Shown here: positions 34,545 to 41,875 of the stretch, one piece after another
Numbering within the stretch: the first letter of the stretch is position 1
Layout: each line of letters starts with the position of its first letter
Source: Betaproteobacteria bacterium
GTDB lineage: Bacteria > Pseudomonadota > Gammaproteobacteria > Burkholderiales > Thiobacillaceae
Reading direction: 5' to 3'
DNA length: 41,875 nucleotides
Assembly: GCA_016234655.1 (NCBI GenBank)
Contig: JACRAU010000021.1
Coordinates: 1 to 41,875 of the forward strand
Position numbers and translations under genes: made by a program
Notes under the pieces: generated by a model
The model's input: only the letters and a program-made list of their open reading frames with translations
Told to the model about the DNA's origin: nothing
Databases searched by the model: none

Positions 34545-37277
34545 CTAGGGCAAGCAGTGCCCCGCCCCAGCCACCTTGGACCAAGTTATGCCAAATATGC
34601 GGAAATCAAGCCTGCGCGAATCGCCAGGGACGACTAGTCCAGCACTGTCTGCCATCAGTTCGAGAACGTGCCCACTAACCTTGGCGTCAACGGGAAACCG
34701 CAGCACAGACCGCCCCTTGATCTGTGATGCAGCCAGCACCTGGCCCAACGGTGTCCGTACCGAGAAATCCATTTCAGGCCGCCCCAAAGAGGGTCCTGGG
34801 GCAATATCGAGCACAAGCTCCCCAGGACAGTCATCCACCAGCAACTGGGCACCAGCCTGAGCCCAACGGAATTTCTCCCCAGCTTGCCGCTCCAGATCGT
34901 GCCAGCCATTGATCAAATACACTGCTCCAGAATCAGGATTGTGCCGTGAACGCAAGGCCTCGGCTGTAAGCCGAGGCGTGATGTCATCAGGCTCATTCAA
35001 ATACCGAAGGGTAGCCAAATCATATTTAGCGCTTGATATCCCGACGTTGAAAATCCGGAAATTCAGATGCCGGGTGTCGAGCAACGAAAAAACATGCCCC
35101 ATCGCCTCACTGGATAAACGAAAAGGCCCTTGCCGTCCCGCCAGGTCTATCCAGTGGCAGCCGTAGCGCTCCACTTTGATTTCATCTATGTCATTCCCCG
35201 AGCCATCACTGACCCGTAGCGTAAGGGGCCGGTAATCCACACTAGGCCCTGTCTCCGCGCAAAAATGGAGAAACCGGGCATCCACGCCCGGGCGCACTAT
35301 ATTCACAGCGAACCAATTGCTTTCGCCATCGGACACCCAACGGAAATACCCAATACGATCCGCCATTCGCGCATCCCGATCGTGCTCGGGCGCCCAATAC
35401 GACTTTATCGTCAAGAGACTAGAGGCCGGCGCCTCAATCAAACGGAAGAGCGCGGTCTGCCAGAGCGCCTTCTCAGGAGCTTGCTCAGCGACATCGTCCA
35501 ATCCATTCATGCGCAGCAAGTACTTCGCCTTGGCCGCATCATGCTCGTACTGCAACCCAGCCGACCACAAATAGCTGCGCACAACACTCTCATAGTCGGT
35601 CAGATGCGCCCCATTCTTCCCCCGTTTAGGTAAATCAATGTAGACGTCCTTACTATTGGCCTGCAACTTTGTAATCAAACCCTGAAATTCGGCGGCTTGC
35701 GCGTTATATGGCTTGTTGCTGATAACCCACGTCGCCCAGACATTGCCTGCCATATTCAAAATCACCCACAGCCCAACCAGACTGCTCGCGGCAATTGTTA
35801 GCGTTTTGGGAAGCCGCCCTGACTTGAGTTGAAGGTACCCAAACAACATGAGGACAATGACAAAAAAATTGTTGAGGTAGAGGAATTTGTAAAAGTAATA
35901 GGAATCTCCAACGATAAATCGCATAAAAGGGAATAAGGCCAACCACATGACTGCAAATGCCACAAACAGGAAGTACCCTAGCTTAGCCCCTCGGTATAGC
36001 CCATACATCGCCAGCCCGCACAACCCACTGCCAACCAAATAAGATGCCAGCATGACCGCACGATTATTGATCAGCCAATTCATGAATTCGGACGACGCCG
36101 AGGCCAGCATCGAAGGCCAGATGCCCCAGAACTGGAAAAAGCCGACCGCATTGAATACCGTTCCCCAACTGCGGAATTGCATGGCGGCTCGGTCACGAAT
36201 AGGCTCAAATAAGAACCACGCACCTACATACGCAACCATCAGCAAGGACAGCAAGACCGCGATCAAATAACGCCGCCCCAGAAATCCCCCCCCATGCCGC
36301 CGCAGAAACCAATAAATAAAGAGCGCCAACAGGAAGAAAGGCAAGGGATAGGGGTATGCGCCAACCACAAACAGCAAGAGTACTGCCAGCAATACAGCAT
36401 TTCGTATGCGACCAGAGAGCGAGTGCCGCTGCTCCATAAAATCCAACGTCAGTAGCAAACCAAATGGCGCCACGGCCGCGAACATCAATGAGCCTTGGTG
36501 GCCATTGAAATAGGTGCTCAAATAAAAATTGTTGGCCACCGCGGCTGTCGCCAGTATCGAGGCCTGCCGCCACCCCAAGGGCAGCACTCTTTTAAGCAGA
36601 ATAACCAAACCATAGGCCATTAGGAGCAAATTCAGCAACGCTTGAACTAACCATGCATCCATACCATGCTTGGCGTCGAGCACCACTGACCAGAACGCAG
36701 CGCTACTGTATTGCAAGCGGCCAATATCTTCTGCATAGACTGCGACTAACGATTCCACCGAGGCCGTTTGAACAATTGGCTGTGCCTCTCCTGCTGGCCC
36801 TTTCCCCCAACCAGCCTGACGCATAGCCTCCCAATATTCCTGGATAGCAACATCCTGATGCACATAAGCATCTCGGCCATTAATCGCATCGAAGGCATCC
36901 TCATTTCCGGAATGCCAATAATTTCCCCAGCCGGCCAGCAAATACGGCCATGCGGCCAACAGTAGAACAATGACTCCCCCTATGGCCGTTCGTGAGATAC
37001 CGGGCCGCCCCACCTCCACACCCGAAAGAGCGGACGCCGGCACCCGAAGACTAGCCACATTCAATATGCCCGCCGCCACAAAAACAGCAGCCGTGGCTGC
37101 ATCGGCATCGAAGAATGCGAAATAAAAGCCGAAGAACAGCACCTGACTGGCTGCATAGCCTACAGCCGGCATCATCGAATGATCCCTGCCGCACAGCCTG
37201 GTTAGGCCATAACCGCAGAAATACATAACACCCAGCGCCAGCGCTAAGTGCATCAACACATTCAAACTTTCGCTCAT
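34545..37277 (-). CDS. Large polytopic membrane protein, GT-C glycosyltransferase-like
   Basis: The 910-residue protein has an N-terminal half (to about residue 515) with some 12 hydrophobic helices, an acidic loop after the third or fourth (NEDAFDAINGRDAYVHQD), and YLSTYFNGHQGSLMFA. This plan resembles lipid-sugar dependent GT-C glycosyltransferases. The C-terminal 390 residues are soluble, probably beta-rich, with NGWHDLERQAGEKFRWA, a pattern often found in glycan-handling proteins. The exact family is not recognised. It is the first gene before gmd and fcl, and its DNA is less GC-rich than theirs. The next membrane protein at 40426 has similar architecture. Confidence 0.75.
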   Translation of the reverse strand: MSESLNVLMHLALALGVMYFCGYGLTRLCGRDHSMMPAVGYAASQVLFFGFYFAFFDADAATAAVFVAAGILNVASLRVPASALSGVEVGRPGISRTAIGGVIVLLLAAWPYLLAGWGNYWHSGNEDAFDAINGRDAYVHQDVAIQEYWEAMRQAGWGKGPAGEAQPIVQTASVESLVAVYAEDIGRLQYSSAAFWSVVLDAKHGMDAWLVQALLNLLLMAYGLVILLKRVLPLGWRQASILATAAVANNFYLSTYFNGHQGSLMFAAVAPFGLLLTLDFMEQRHSLSGRIRNAVLLAVLLLFVVGAYPYPLPFFLLALFIYWFLRRHGGGFLGRRYLIAVLLSLLMVAYVGAWFLFEPIRDRAAMQFRSWGTVFNAVGFFQFWGIWPSMLASASSEFMNWLINNRAVMLASYLVGSGLCGLAMYGLYRGAKLGYFLFVAFAVMWLALFPFMRFIVGDSYYFYKFLYLNNFFVIVLMLFGYLQLKSGRLPKTLTIAASSLVGLWVILNMAGNVWATWVISNKPYNAQAAEFQGLITKLQANSKDVYIDLPKRGKNGAHLTDYESVVRSYLWSAGLQYEHDAAKAKYLLRMNGLDDVAEQAPEKALWQTALFRLIEAPASSLLTIKSYWAPEHDRDARMADRIGYFRWVSDGESNWFAVNIVRPGVDARFLHFCAETGPSVDYRPLTLRVSDGSGNDIDEIKVERYGCHWIDLAGRQGPFRLSSEAMGHVFSLLDTRHLNFRIFNVGISSAKYDLATLRYLNEPDDITPRLTAEALRSRHNPDSGAVYLINGWHDLERQAGEKFRWAQAGAQLLVDDCPGELVLDIAPGPSLGRPEMDFSVRTPLGQVLAASQIKGRSVLRFPVDAKVSGHVLELMADSAGLVVPGDSRRLDFRIFGITWSKVAGAGHCLP

Positions 37278-37297
37278 TGTCTAAGTCGCTGTTTCTA

Positions 37298-37540
37298 TTA
37301 AAGCCTTGGATGGTTTCCAGACGCAATCAGCGCATGCCGCATGCGCAACACGCATTGACCGAACGACATCTGGCCGTAACGCAGCATAGCCGCGTGGATT
37401 ATATATGCGGTGAGTAGCCACTTAGCCGACATCTTGCCTCGTACGGGCGAATCATTCGTTTGCGTTCGCCCTCTGGCACGCGCAAAATCGATATCCAAAT
37501 AATTACGGTGCCCCTTCAACCGTGATCTCCTGCCTAGATG
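37298..37540 (-). pseudogene. Possible 3' remnant of a gene upstream of the 910-residue protein
   Basis: A minus-strand frame ends 20 bases before the start of the 910-residue membrane protein. Its last 65 or so codons look protein-like (GKMSAKWLLTAYIIHAAML, RYGQMSFGQCVLRMRHAL) and recall the C-terminal end of a glycosyltransferase. No complete gene is present, because the DprE1-like gene occupies the DNA beyond 37555. It could be a relic left by an exchange of neighbouring genes, or chance. The rest of the 277-base divergent gap should hold the promoters of both flanking genes; none is clear. Confidence 0.3.
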
Positions 37541-37554
37541 ACCAGCACATACAG

Positions 37555-38868
37555 ATGGCACATATATATAGTTTCGACAGAACTGAGCATATTGAGGGTG
37601 AAGTCTTACGGCCGGATCGCTATCGGCAGCTTTTCTCACTCCTGACAAAACCTGATGTCATATCCCGCGGGGCTGGCTTAAGCTACTGCATAGCTAGCGC
37701 GTCTGCTGCCGGCAGTGCCGTCTTGGCCACCGAGTTCAACCGTTTCCTTGCCTTCGACCCCGAGCGGAGCGTAGTTCGAGTCGAGCCCGGCGTCACACTC
37801 GGTGAACTTTTCGAGTTTGCCTCTACCCATAACCTTGTTCCGCCAGTGCTGGCTGGCCATCCGCGCATTACTGTCGGGGGGGCCATAGCGATGAACATCC
37901 ATGGCAAGAATCAATTTCGCCTGGGCAATTTTGGCAACCATGTCCATCGCCTCACCCTGTACCACCCAGCACACGGCGAACTCGAGTGCTCGCCCAACGA
38001 TAACGCCGAACTCTTCCGGCTAACCATAGGCGGCTTCGGTCTCACCGGTCATGTTATCTCCGCCGACATCGCCCTGACGCCTCTTGCCGGAACCGCTATG
38101 GCTATCGAGCGGCATAGAACCGGCAACCTCATCGATGCAGCACAGCAGTTGCAGGATCTCTCTCGCCGTGCCGACTATCTATATTCATGGCACGATCTCA
38201 ATCGTTCTGATGACCGGTTTGGCTGCGGCACGATCTATCTGGAGCGTCATACAGAAAACGCCTCCTCGCAGCCCCACTGGCCAATCCGTTCTGTTGGTAT
38301 AGCCGCAAAACCGCTGTCTTGGCCACTATTCAATCGCTCAAGCATTCCCCCCTTGTGCCGAATCTACAATTTGAAAGAGAATTTGGCCCCCCGATCGGAA
38401 ACCGCAGACCTGTATCGGGCTTTGTTCCCTATCGTTGGCAAGGAAATGTATTTCCGCCTGTTTGGCCCTAGTGGGCTTCGTGAATATCAGGCCTTGTTTC
38501 CGCTCGAGCGCTGGAATCAGGCTGCGGAGCAGATCAAGCTGGCCATCCACCGTTCGGCCACCCCTATCTCTCTAGCATCGCTGAAGCTTTTTAGCGGCGA
38601 ACGTAAATTCCTCAATTTTTCCGGGAAGGGCATTTGTCTCGCCCTTGATACCCCGAACACGAAGCACAGCGCCAAATTGTTCTCCCGCCTCGATGACATT
38701 GTCATCGGCAACGGCGGCATTGCCTATATCGCAAAAGACAGTCGTCTGAGTGCTTCGGCCACGCGCAGCATGTATGAGGATAACTACGCGCAGTTCCGTA
38801 GTGCACTCCGGGCCTACGACCCTGGACTGCATTTCCAATCGGCATTACGGAGACGCTTAGATGTCTAG
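37555..38868 (+). CDS. dprE1: DprE1-like FAD-dependent polyprenylphospho-ribose 2'-oxidase
   Basis: In mycobacteria DprE1 oxidises decaprenylphosphoryl ribose at C2, the first half of epimerisation to the arabinose donor. This protein has the VAO-type FAD fold: SRGAGLSYC, VVRVEPGVTLGELFEF, the signature VGGAIAMNIHGKNQ and GNFGNHVHRL. The positions equivalent to mycobacterial Cys387 and Lys418 are conserved in GKGICLALD (Cys361) and YIAKDSR (Lys394). I chose ATG 37555 (437 residues); a GTG at 37522 would add 11 residues. It overlaps the DprE2-like gene by eight bases. The lipid substrate in this bacterium is inferred. Confidence 0.85.
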   Translation: MAHIYSFDRTEHIEGEVLRPDRYRQLFSLLTKPDVISRGAGLSYCIASASAAGSAVLATEFNRFLAFDPERSVVRVEPGVTLGELFEFASTHNLVPPVLAGHPRITVGGAIAMNIHGKNQFRLGNFGNHVHRLTLYHPAHGELECSPNDNAELFRLTIGGFGLTGHVISADIALTPLAGTAMAIERHRTGNLIDAAQQLQDLSRRADYLYSWHDLNRSDDRFGCGTIYLERHTENASSQPHWPIRSVGIAAKPLSWPLFNRSSIPPLCRIYNLKENLAPRSETADLYRALFPIVGKEMYFRLFGPSGLREYQALFPLERWNQAAEQIKLAIHRSATPISLASLKLFSGERKFLNFSGKGICLALDTPNTKHSAKLFSRLDDIVIGNGGIAYIAKDSRLSASATRSMYEDNYAQFRSALRAYDPGLHFQSALRRRLDV

Positions 38869-39610
38869 TGCGCGCGGCAGCATCGTCATCGGTGGCAGCA
38901 GCGGCGTCGGCCGCGCCCTGGTGCAACAGCTGGCAGCCCGCGGTGACCGGGTATTAGCCATCGCCCGCGACCTCCGAGACCTGGAAGCCCTCCAGCAGGA
39001 CTGTCGATTGAGATACGGCACGACAATACAGATCATGGCGATCGACGTCGCAGCAGCCGATTTCGATGCTGCCGCCTTCACCGAGAGCTGCATCGGCAGC
39101 ATAGGGCCGATCACCCAACTCTTCGTGCCCATCGGCGCCATTCACGCTGACGATCGAGGCGTGCCCGCGGCCGGGCTGCTTGAACAGTTGGCGATCATTA
39201 ATTATCTGCGTCCGGCACAGATTCTCGGCAGTTTCTGCAAATATTTTTCGGCAAACGAAGAGGGCCATGCGATGATCTTTACCAGCATCGCCACTGCAGC
39301 TCCTCGTGGCAACAATGCCGCCTACGCAGCCGCCAAAGCCGGCCTCGAGTTTTATTGCCGCGCTCTGCAACACCACTTCGCCGACTCCAGGGTAATGATC
39401 CAAATCTGCGCACTCGGCTATGTCGATACCACGATGAGCTTTGGCATGAAGCTATTATTCCCCGCTGCCCGCCCCGAGGCCGTGGCCAGATTTGCCATGC
39501 AGATGAGCGAAGGCCGCAAGCGGTTCGCCTATTTCCCCAGATTCTGGTGGCCGATCACCTCATTGCTTAAAATGCTGCCTTGGCCCATCTACAAACGGCT
39601 TCATTTCTAA
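38861..39610 (+). CDS. dprE2: DprE2-like short-chain dehydrogenase
   Basis: This 249-residue SDR would reduce the 2-keto intermediate made by the DprE1-like enzyme to polyprenylphospho-arabinose using NAD(P)H. It has the cofactor motif GGSSGVGRAL (variant of TGxxxGxG), the catalytic Ser in FTSIATAA and Tyr-X3-Lys in AAYAAAKAGLEFY. The C-terminal hydrophobic/basic end (WPITSLLKMLPWPIYKRL) resembles the end of DprE2. The start overlaps dprE1 by eight bases. The identification rests largely on this pairing; a generic SDR is the alternative. Confidence 0.78.
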   Translation: MSSARGSIVIGGSSGVGRALVQQLAARGDRVLAIARDLRDLEALQQDCRLRYGTTIQIMAIDVAAADFDAAAFTESCIGSIGPITQLFVPIGAIHADDRGVPAAGLLEQLAIINYLRPAQILGSFCKYFSANEEGHAMIFTSIATAAPRGNNAAYAAAKAGLEFYCRALQHHFADSRVMIQICALGYVDTTMSFGMKLLFPAARPEAVARFAMQMSEGRKRFAYFPRFWWPITSLLKMLPWPIYKRLHF

Positions 39611-39634
39611 CCCGTCAAACCGCAAAGATAGTTT

Positions 39635-40387
39635 ATGCCAACCGACAAACCCAACATCAGCGTGTTCTTTCCAGTATATAAGGACGAGCTAACCGTCGAG
39701 CGAGTGACGCGCAAGGCATTGGATGTCCTGGCAGATGTCGCTGCAGACTATGAGGTACTGATCGTCGACGATGGCACACCCTGCCGTGCCGGTGAGATCG
39801 CCGACCGCCTGGCTGCGGAAAACCCCAAGGTCCGCGTCATTCACCATCCGCGCAACCTTGGCTACGGCGCGGCCATCCGGACCGGCCTTGAAAACGTTCG
39901 CTATGATTGGGTCTGCTTCACCGACGGCGACGATGAATACGATATCTACGATCTACACAAGCTGATCCGCCTGAAAGATTACTACGACTTGATCATCACA
40001 TTCCGTTACGTCAAGGCTTACTCCGGGTTTCGGATTTTCATTTCCTGGATCTACAACATCGTCCTACGCATGCTATTCAGGACGCACTATCGCGATATCA
40101 GCACCGGCCTGCGTTTGATGAAGCGCGAGCTGGTTGAAGAGCTGAATCTCCAGTCAACCAGCCCATTCGTCGGCGCCGAGATCGCCATCAAGACCATGCT
40201 AAAGGGATTCCGCGTCGGTGAAGTCGGTATCCAGACCTTCCCGCGCGAATTCGGCAAAGGCTCTTCAACGTCCATGCGCAATATCCTCGCAACCATTAAA
40301 GACATGTTGGCTTGTCACCGAACCATTTTCTCTGAGAGCTATGACCTGCCAGCGAATCGCAATAGAGCCAAAAAAGAAGGCCCGTAG
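39635..40387 (+). CDS. GT2 glycosyltransferase, DPM1-like
   Basis: The 250-residue GT-A fold protein begins MPTDKPNISVFFPVYKDELT and has EVLIVDDGT, NLGYGAAIRTGL, and the metal-binding TDGDDEYD around residue 98. It ends without the C-terminal membrane helices of GtrB-type enzymes. Such proteins usually transfer a nucleotide-activated sugar to polyprenyl phosphate at the membrane face. It lies 24 bases after the DprE2-like gene, probably in the same operon, and may supply a lipid-linked donor to the GT-C-like membrane proteins on either side. The sugar is unknown. Confidence 0.85.
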   Translation: MPTDKPNISVFFPVYKDELTVERVTRKALDVLADVAADYEVLIVDDGTPCRAGEIADRLAAENPKVRVIHHPRNLGYGAAIRTGLENVRYDWVCFTDGDDEYDIYDLHKLIRLKDYYDLIITFRYVKAYSGFRIFISWIYNIVLRMLFRTHYRDISTGLRLMKRELVEELNLQSTSPFVGAEIAIKTMLKGFRVGEVGIQTFPREFGKGSSTSMRNILATIKDMLACHRTIFSESYDLPANRNRAKKEGP

Positions 40388-40425
40388 AATCGCCCCTATC
40401 ATCGAGGCCCCCTGGAGCCAACCCA

Positions 40426-41875
40426 ATGATCAACTTCACCCTCTCGCTTTATGCGTATCTGGCCATATCCCTTGCTATTGGTTATCTCCCCTCCCGATAT
40501 TTGTGGTCGCATCGGGCTATTGACCAAAAATCAGAACTCGCGCATACCCAAACCGTCTTAATCTTTGCGATCCCTATCGGATTTCTTCTACTTAACCTGA
40601 CAATCTTCCTGGTAAGCCGCCCCCTGGAAACCGGCATTGCCCAGGTGGCCACACTCACTTTGGCCACACTCCTCCTCTGCGTGAGCGCCTTTATCTTGGT
40701 GCGCAAACAAGAGCCAACCGACCTGATCGAGGTCTTGCGTGGCCAAGGACGATTCCTACTCTTCCTCTTCCTGATCATCCTCCCTTTGTCGGCAATTCAT
40801 TTGCTTTGGCCCATGCTGCTGCATGGCTGGCAAGCAGGTTATGCCATTGGCACCGACGGTGCAGCGTATCTCTATCTAGGCGAATATCTCCAACACCATT
40901 ACTGGGGACCGGGTAGCGCACCCGGGATAGTTCCCTTCGGTTACATCGGCCGCCCTCTAGCCAGCTATTTGCCAGCAGATGCCTTGGCTATATTTCCCAT
41001 CACAATGTACCAAGCGCAGAGCATGACAACTGTAATGGTTTCATTCTTTTCCGCCCTTACCTTGGGTTGGCTAGCCCAGCATTTCTTCGCGCGGCAAGAT
41101 TCGTCACGCCCACTCCTACTCGCAGCTGTCGTGATGGGCTTATTTGCCTTTCAGTATCAGATTTATTGGGACAGGAGTTTCATGTCCCACTACTTCTCTT
41201 TGCTGCCCTTCCTGCTTACGCCCGTTTATTTTTTCCTGCCTGCCAGGGTGGGTGGGAGGTTCGCCTTCCTATTCGTCCTCTTTTTAACCGCAATCACGGT
41301 CTATTCAATAGGACTCTCTCTGATTCAATTTGTCCTTATTTCCTTTGGGCTGGCTGCGCTGTGGCTCTCACGCCATATTTCTCTAAAACGCTTGATCCTA
41401 GATGGCACCACGGCCATTGCCGCACTCGTTAGCGCAAACGCACTCCTGTATAAGACCGAAGCGCCCTTCTTTCTGGGAAACATGGCAAGGGGCTATGACC
41501 CTAGCTTAAAAACTTGGCAAAACATCACCATCAAGTTCGGCCTGCTCCCTACACCGCTGCCATTTGAGGATAAATTCTTCCTATTGGCGATGCTGCTAAT
41601 CGCCGCCCTGACTGCCTATGCCTACTTCCGCGCACTTGCAGACCGCAAGCGTAGCCCTATCTATCTGTCCATGCTGTTGGGCATGAGCGCTATCTTGGTC
41701 ACTGCCGTCCTCAAGGACAAATATTTTTTTCTGAACAAGGCGATTGTCTATTTCGTCCCGCTGCTCTTCCTACCCCTACTCGCCGACCTTAAACCCTGGC
41801 CCGACCTCAAGCGCAAAGCCGCCACCATTCCGCTAGCTGTCATATTCCTGGTCTTTGCCTATAACGGCTACTTCA
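40426..41875 (+). CDS. Polytopic membrane protein, GT-C-like, cut by window end
   Basis: The frame is open for 483 codons to the window edge, beginning MINFTLSLYAYLAISLAIGY with a TGGAG ribosome site. At least ten hydrophobic segments are seen, with a polar loop GTDGAAYLYLGEYLQHHYWG after the fourth and YWDRSFMSHYFSLLPFLL later. The layout (four helices, acidic loop, further helices with an aromatic/His motif) is close to the N-terminal half of the 910-residue protein, suggesting related GT-C-type transferases or polymerases acting on lipid-linked sugars. No known family is recognised. It follows the GT2 gene by 38 bases. Confidence 0.7.
   Translation, partial: MINFTLSLYAYLAISLAIGYLPSRYLWSHRAIDQKSELAHTQTVLIFAIPIGFLLLNLTIFLVSRPLETGIAQVATLTLATLLLCVSAFILVRKQEPTDLIEVLRGQGRFLLFLFLIILPLSAIHLLWPMLLHGWQAGYAIGTDGAAYLYLGEYLQHHYWGPGSAPGIVPFGYIGRPLASYLPADALAIFPITMYQAQSMTTVMVSFFSALTLGWLAQHFFARQDSSRPLLLAAVVMGLFAFQYQIYWDRSFMSHYFSLLPFLLTPVYFFLPARVGGRFAFLFVLFLTAITVYSIGLSLIQFVLISFGLAALWLSRHISLKRLILDGTTAIAALVSANALLYKTEAPFFLGNMARGYDPSLKTWQNITIKFGLLPTPLPFEDKFFLLAMLLIAALTAYAYFRALADRKRSPIYLSMLLGMSAILVTAVLKDKYFFLNKAIVYFVPLLFLPLLADLKPWPDLKRKAATIPLAVIFLVFAYNGYF

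Overview
The window is a high-GC chromosome segment from a Gram-negative bacterium, most likely a betaproteobacterium. The evidence for this is the dusB-fis-purH order, a second, C-terminally extended infA next to a cold-shock gene, hemA-prfA, purD-tsaC-hemF, a type II secretion (T2SS) operon, lnt, and an HrcA/CIRCE plus sigma-32 type groESL promoter. No rRNA, tRNA, IS element or CRISPR array was seen. Genus cannot be fixed from the sequence alone.

Layout. (1) 1-1448, minus strand: groES and the start of groEL, with a heat-shock promoter overlapping a perfect CIRCE operator. (2) 1476-2951, minus: an unrecognised secreted protein built of short Pro/Gly repeats. (3) 3277-6829, minus: lnt-senB-selD, three genes joined by stop/start overlaps. 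SelD makes selenophosphate and SenB is a TIGR04348-type glycosyltransferase (selenosugar synthase), so this looks like a selenosugar operon without the selenoneine synthase gene senA. (4) 6934-13393, plus: dusB-fis, purH, a frameshifted DUF4160 gene with its DUF2442 partner, purD, tsaC, and a hemF carrying an in-frame palindromic insertion. (5) 13511-19231, plus: a large divergent class A penicillin-binding protein, hemA and prfA. (6) 19237-22160, minus: infA and a cold-shock gene, a PKMT-like methyltransferase, and a small secreted protein. (7) 22401-30537, plus: gspEFGHIJKLM, with a GspC/PilP-like gene facing it from downstream (30643-31374, minus). (8) 31491-32302, minus: a HepT/MntA toxin-antitoxin pair bracketed by REP-like repeats. 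(9) 32439-37277, minus: fcl, gmd and a 910-residue membrane protein. Diverging from these at 37555 to the end, plus, are DprE1-like and DprE2-like enzymes, a GT2 glycosyltransferase and a second polytopic membrane protein cut by the window end. From about 34.5 kb on the DNA is visibly less GC-rich than the housekeeping part.

How the genes work together. The right-hand block looks like a surface-glycan locus: Gmd and Fcl make GDP-L-fucose, the DprE1/DprE2 pair would epimerise a polyprenyl-phospho-ribose to the arabinose form, and the GT2 plus GT-C-like membrane proteins would build or transfer lipid-linked sugars. The T2SS block encodes the ATPase, inner-membrane platform and all five pseudopilins but no secretin.

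The most unusual features are the lnt-senB-selD operon, two families of palindromic repeats that have entered coding sequence in frame (senB, hemF, the gspK tail), the DprE1/DprE2 pair in a Gram-negative, the secreted repeat protein at 1476-2951, and a GT51 domain whose second acidic residue appears to be glutamine.
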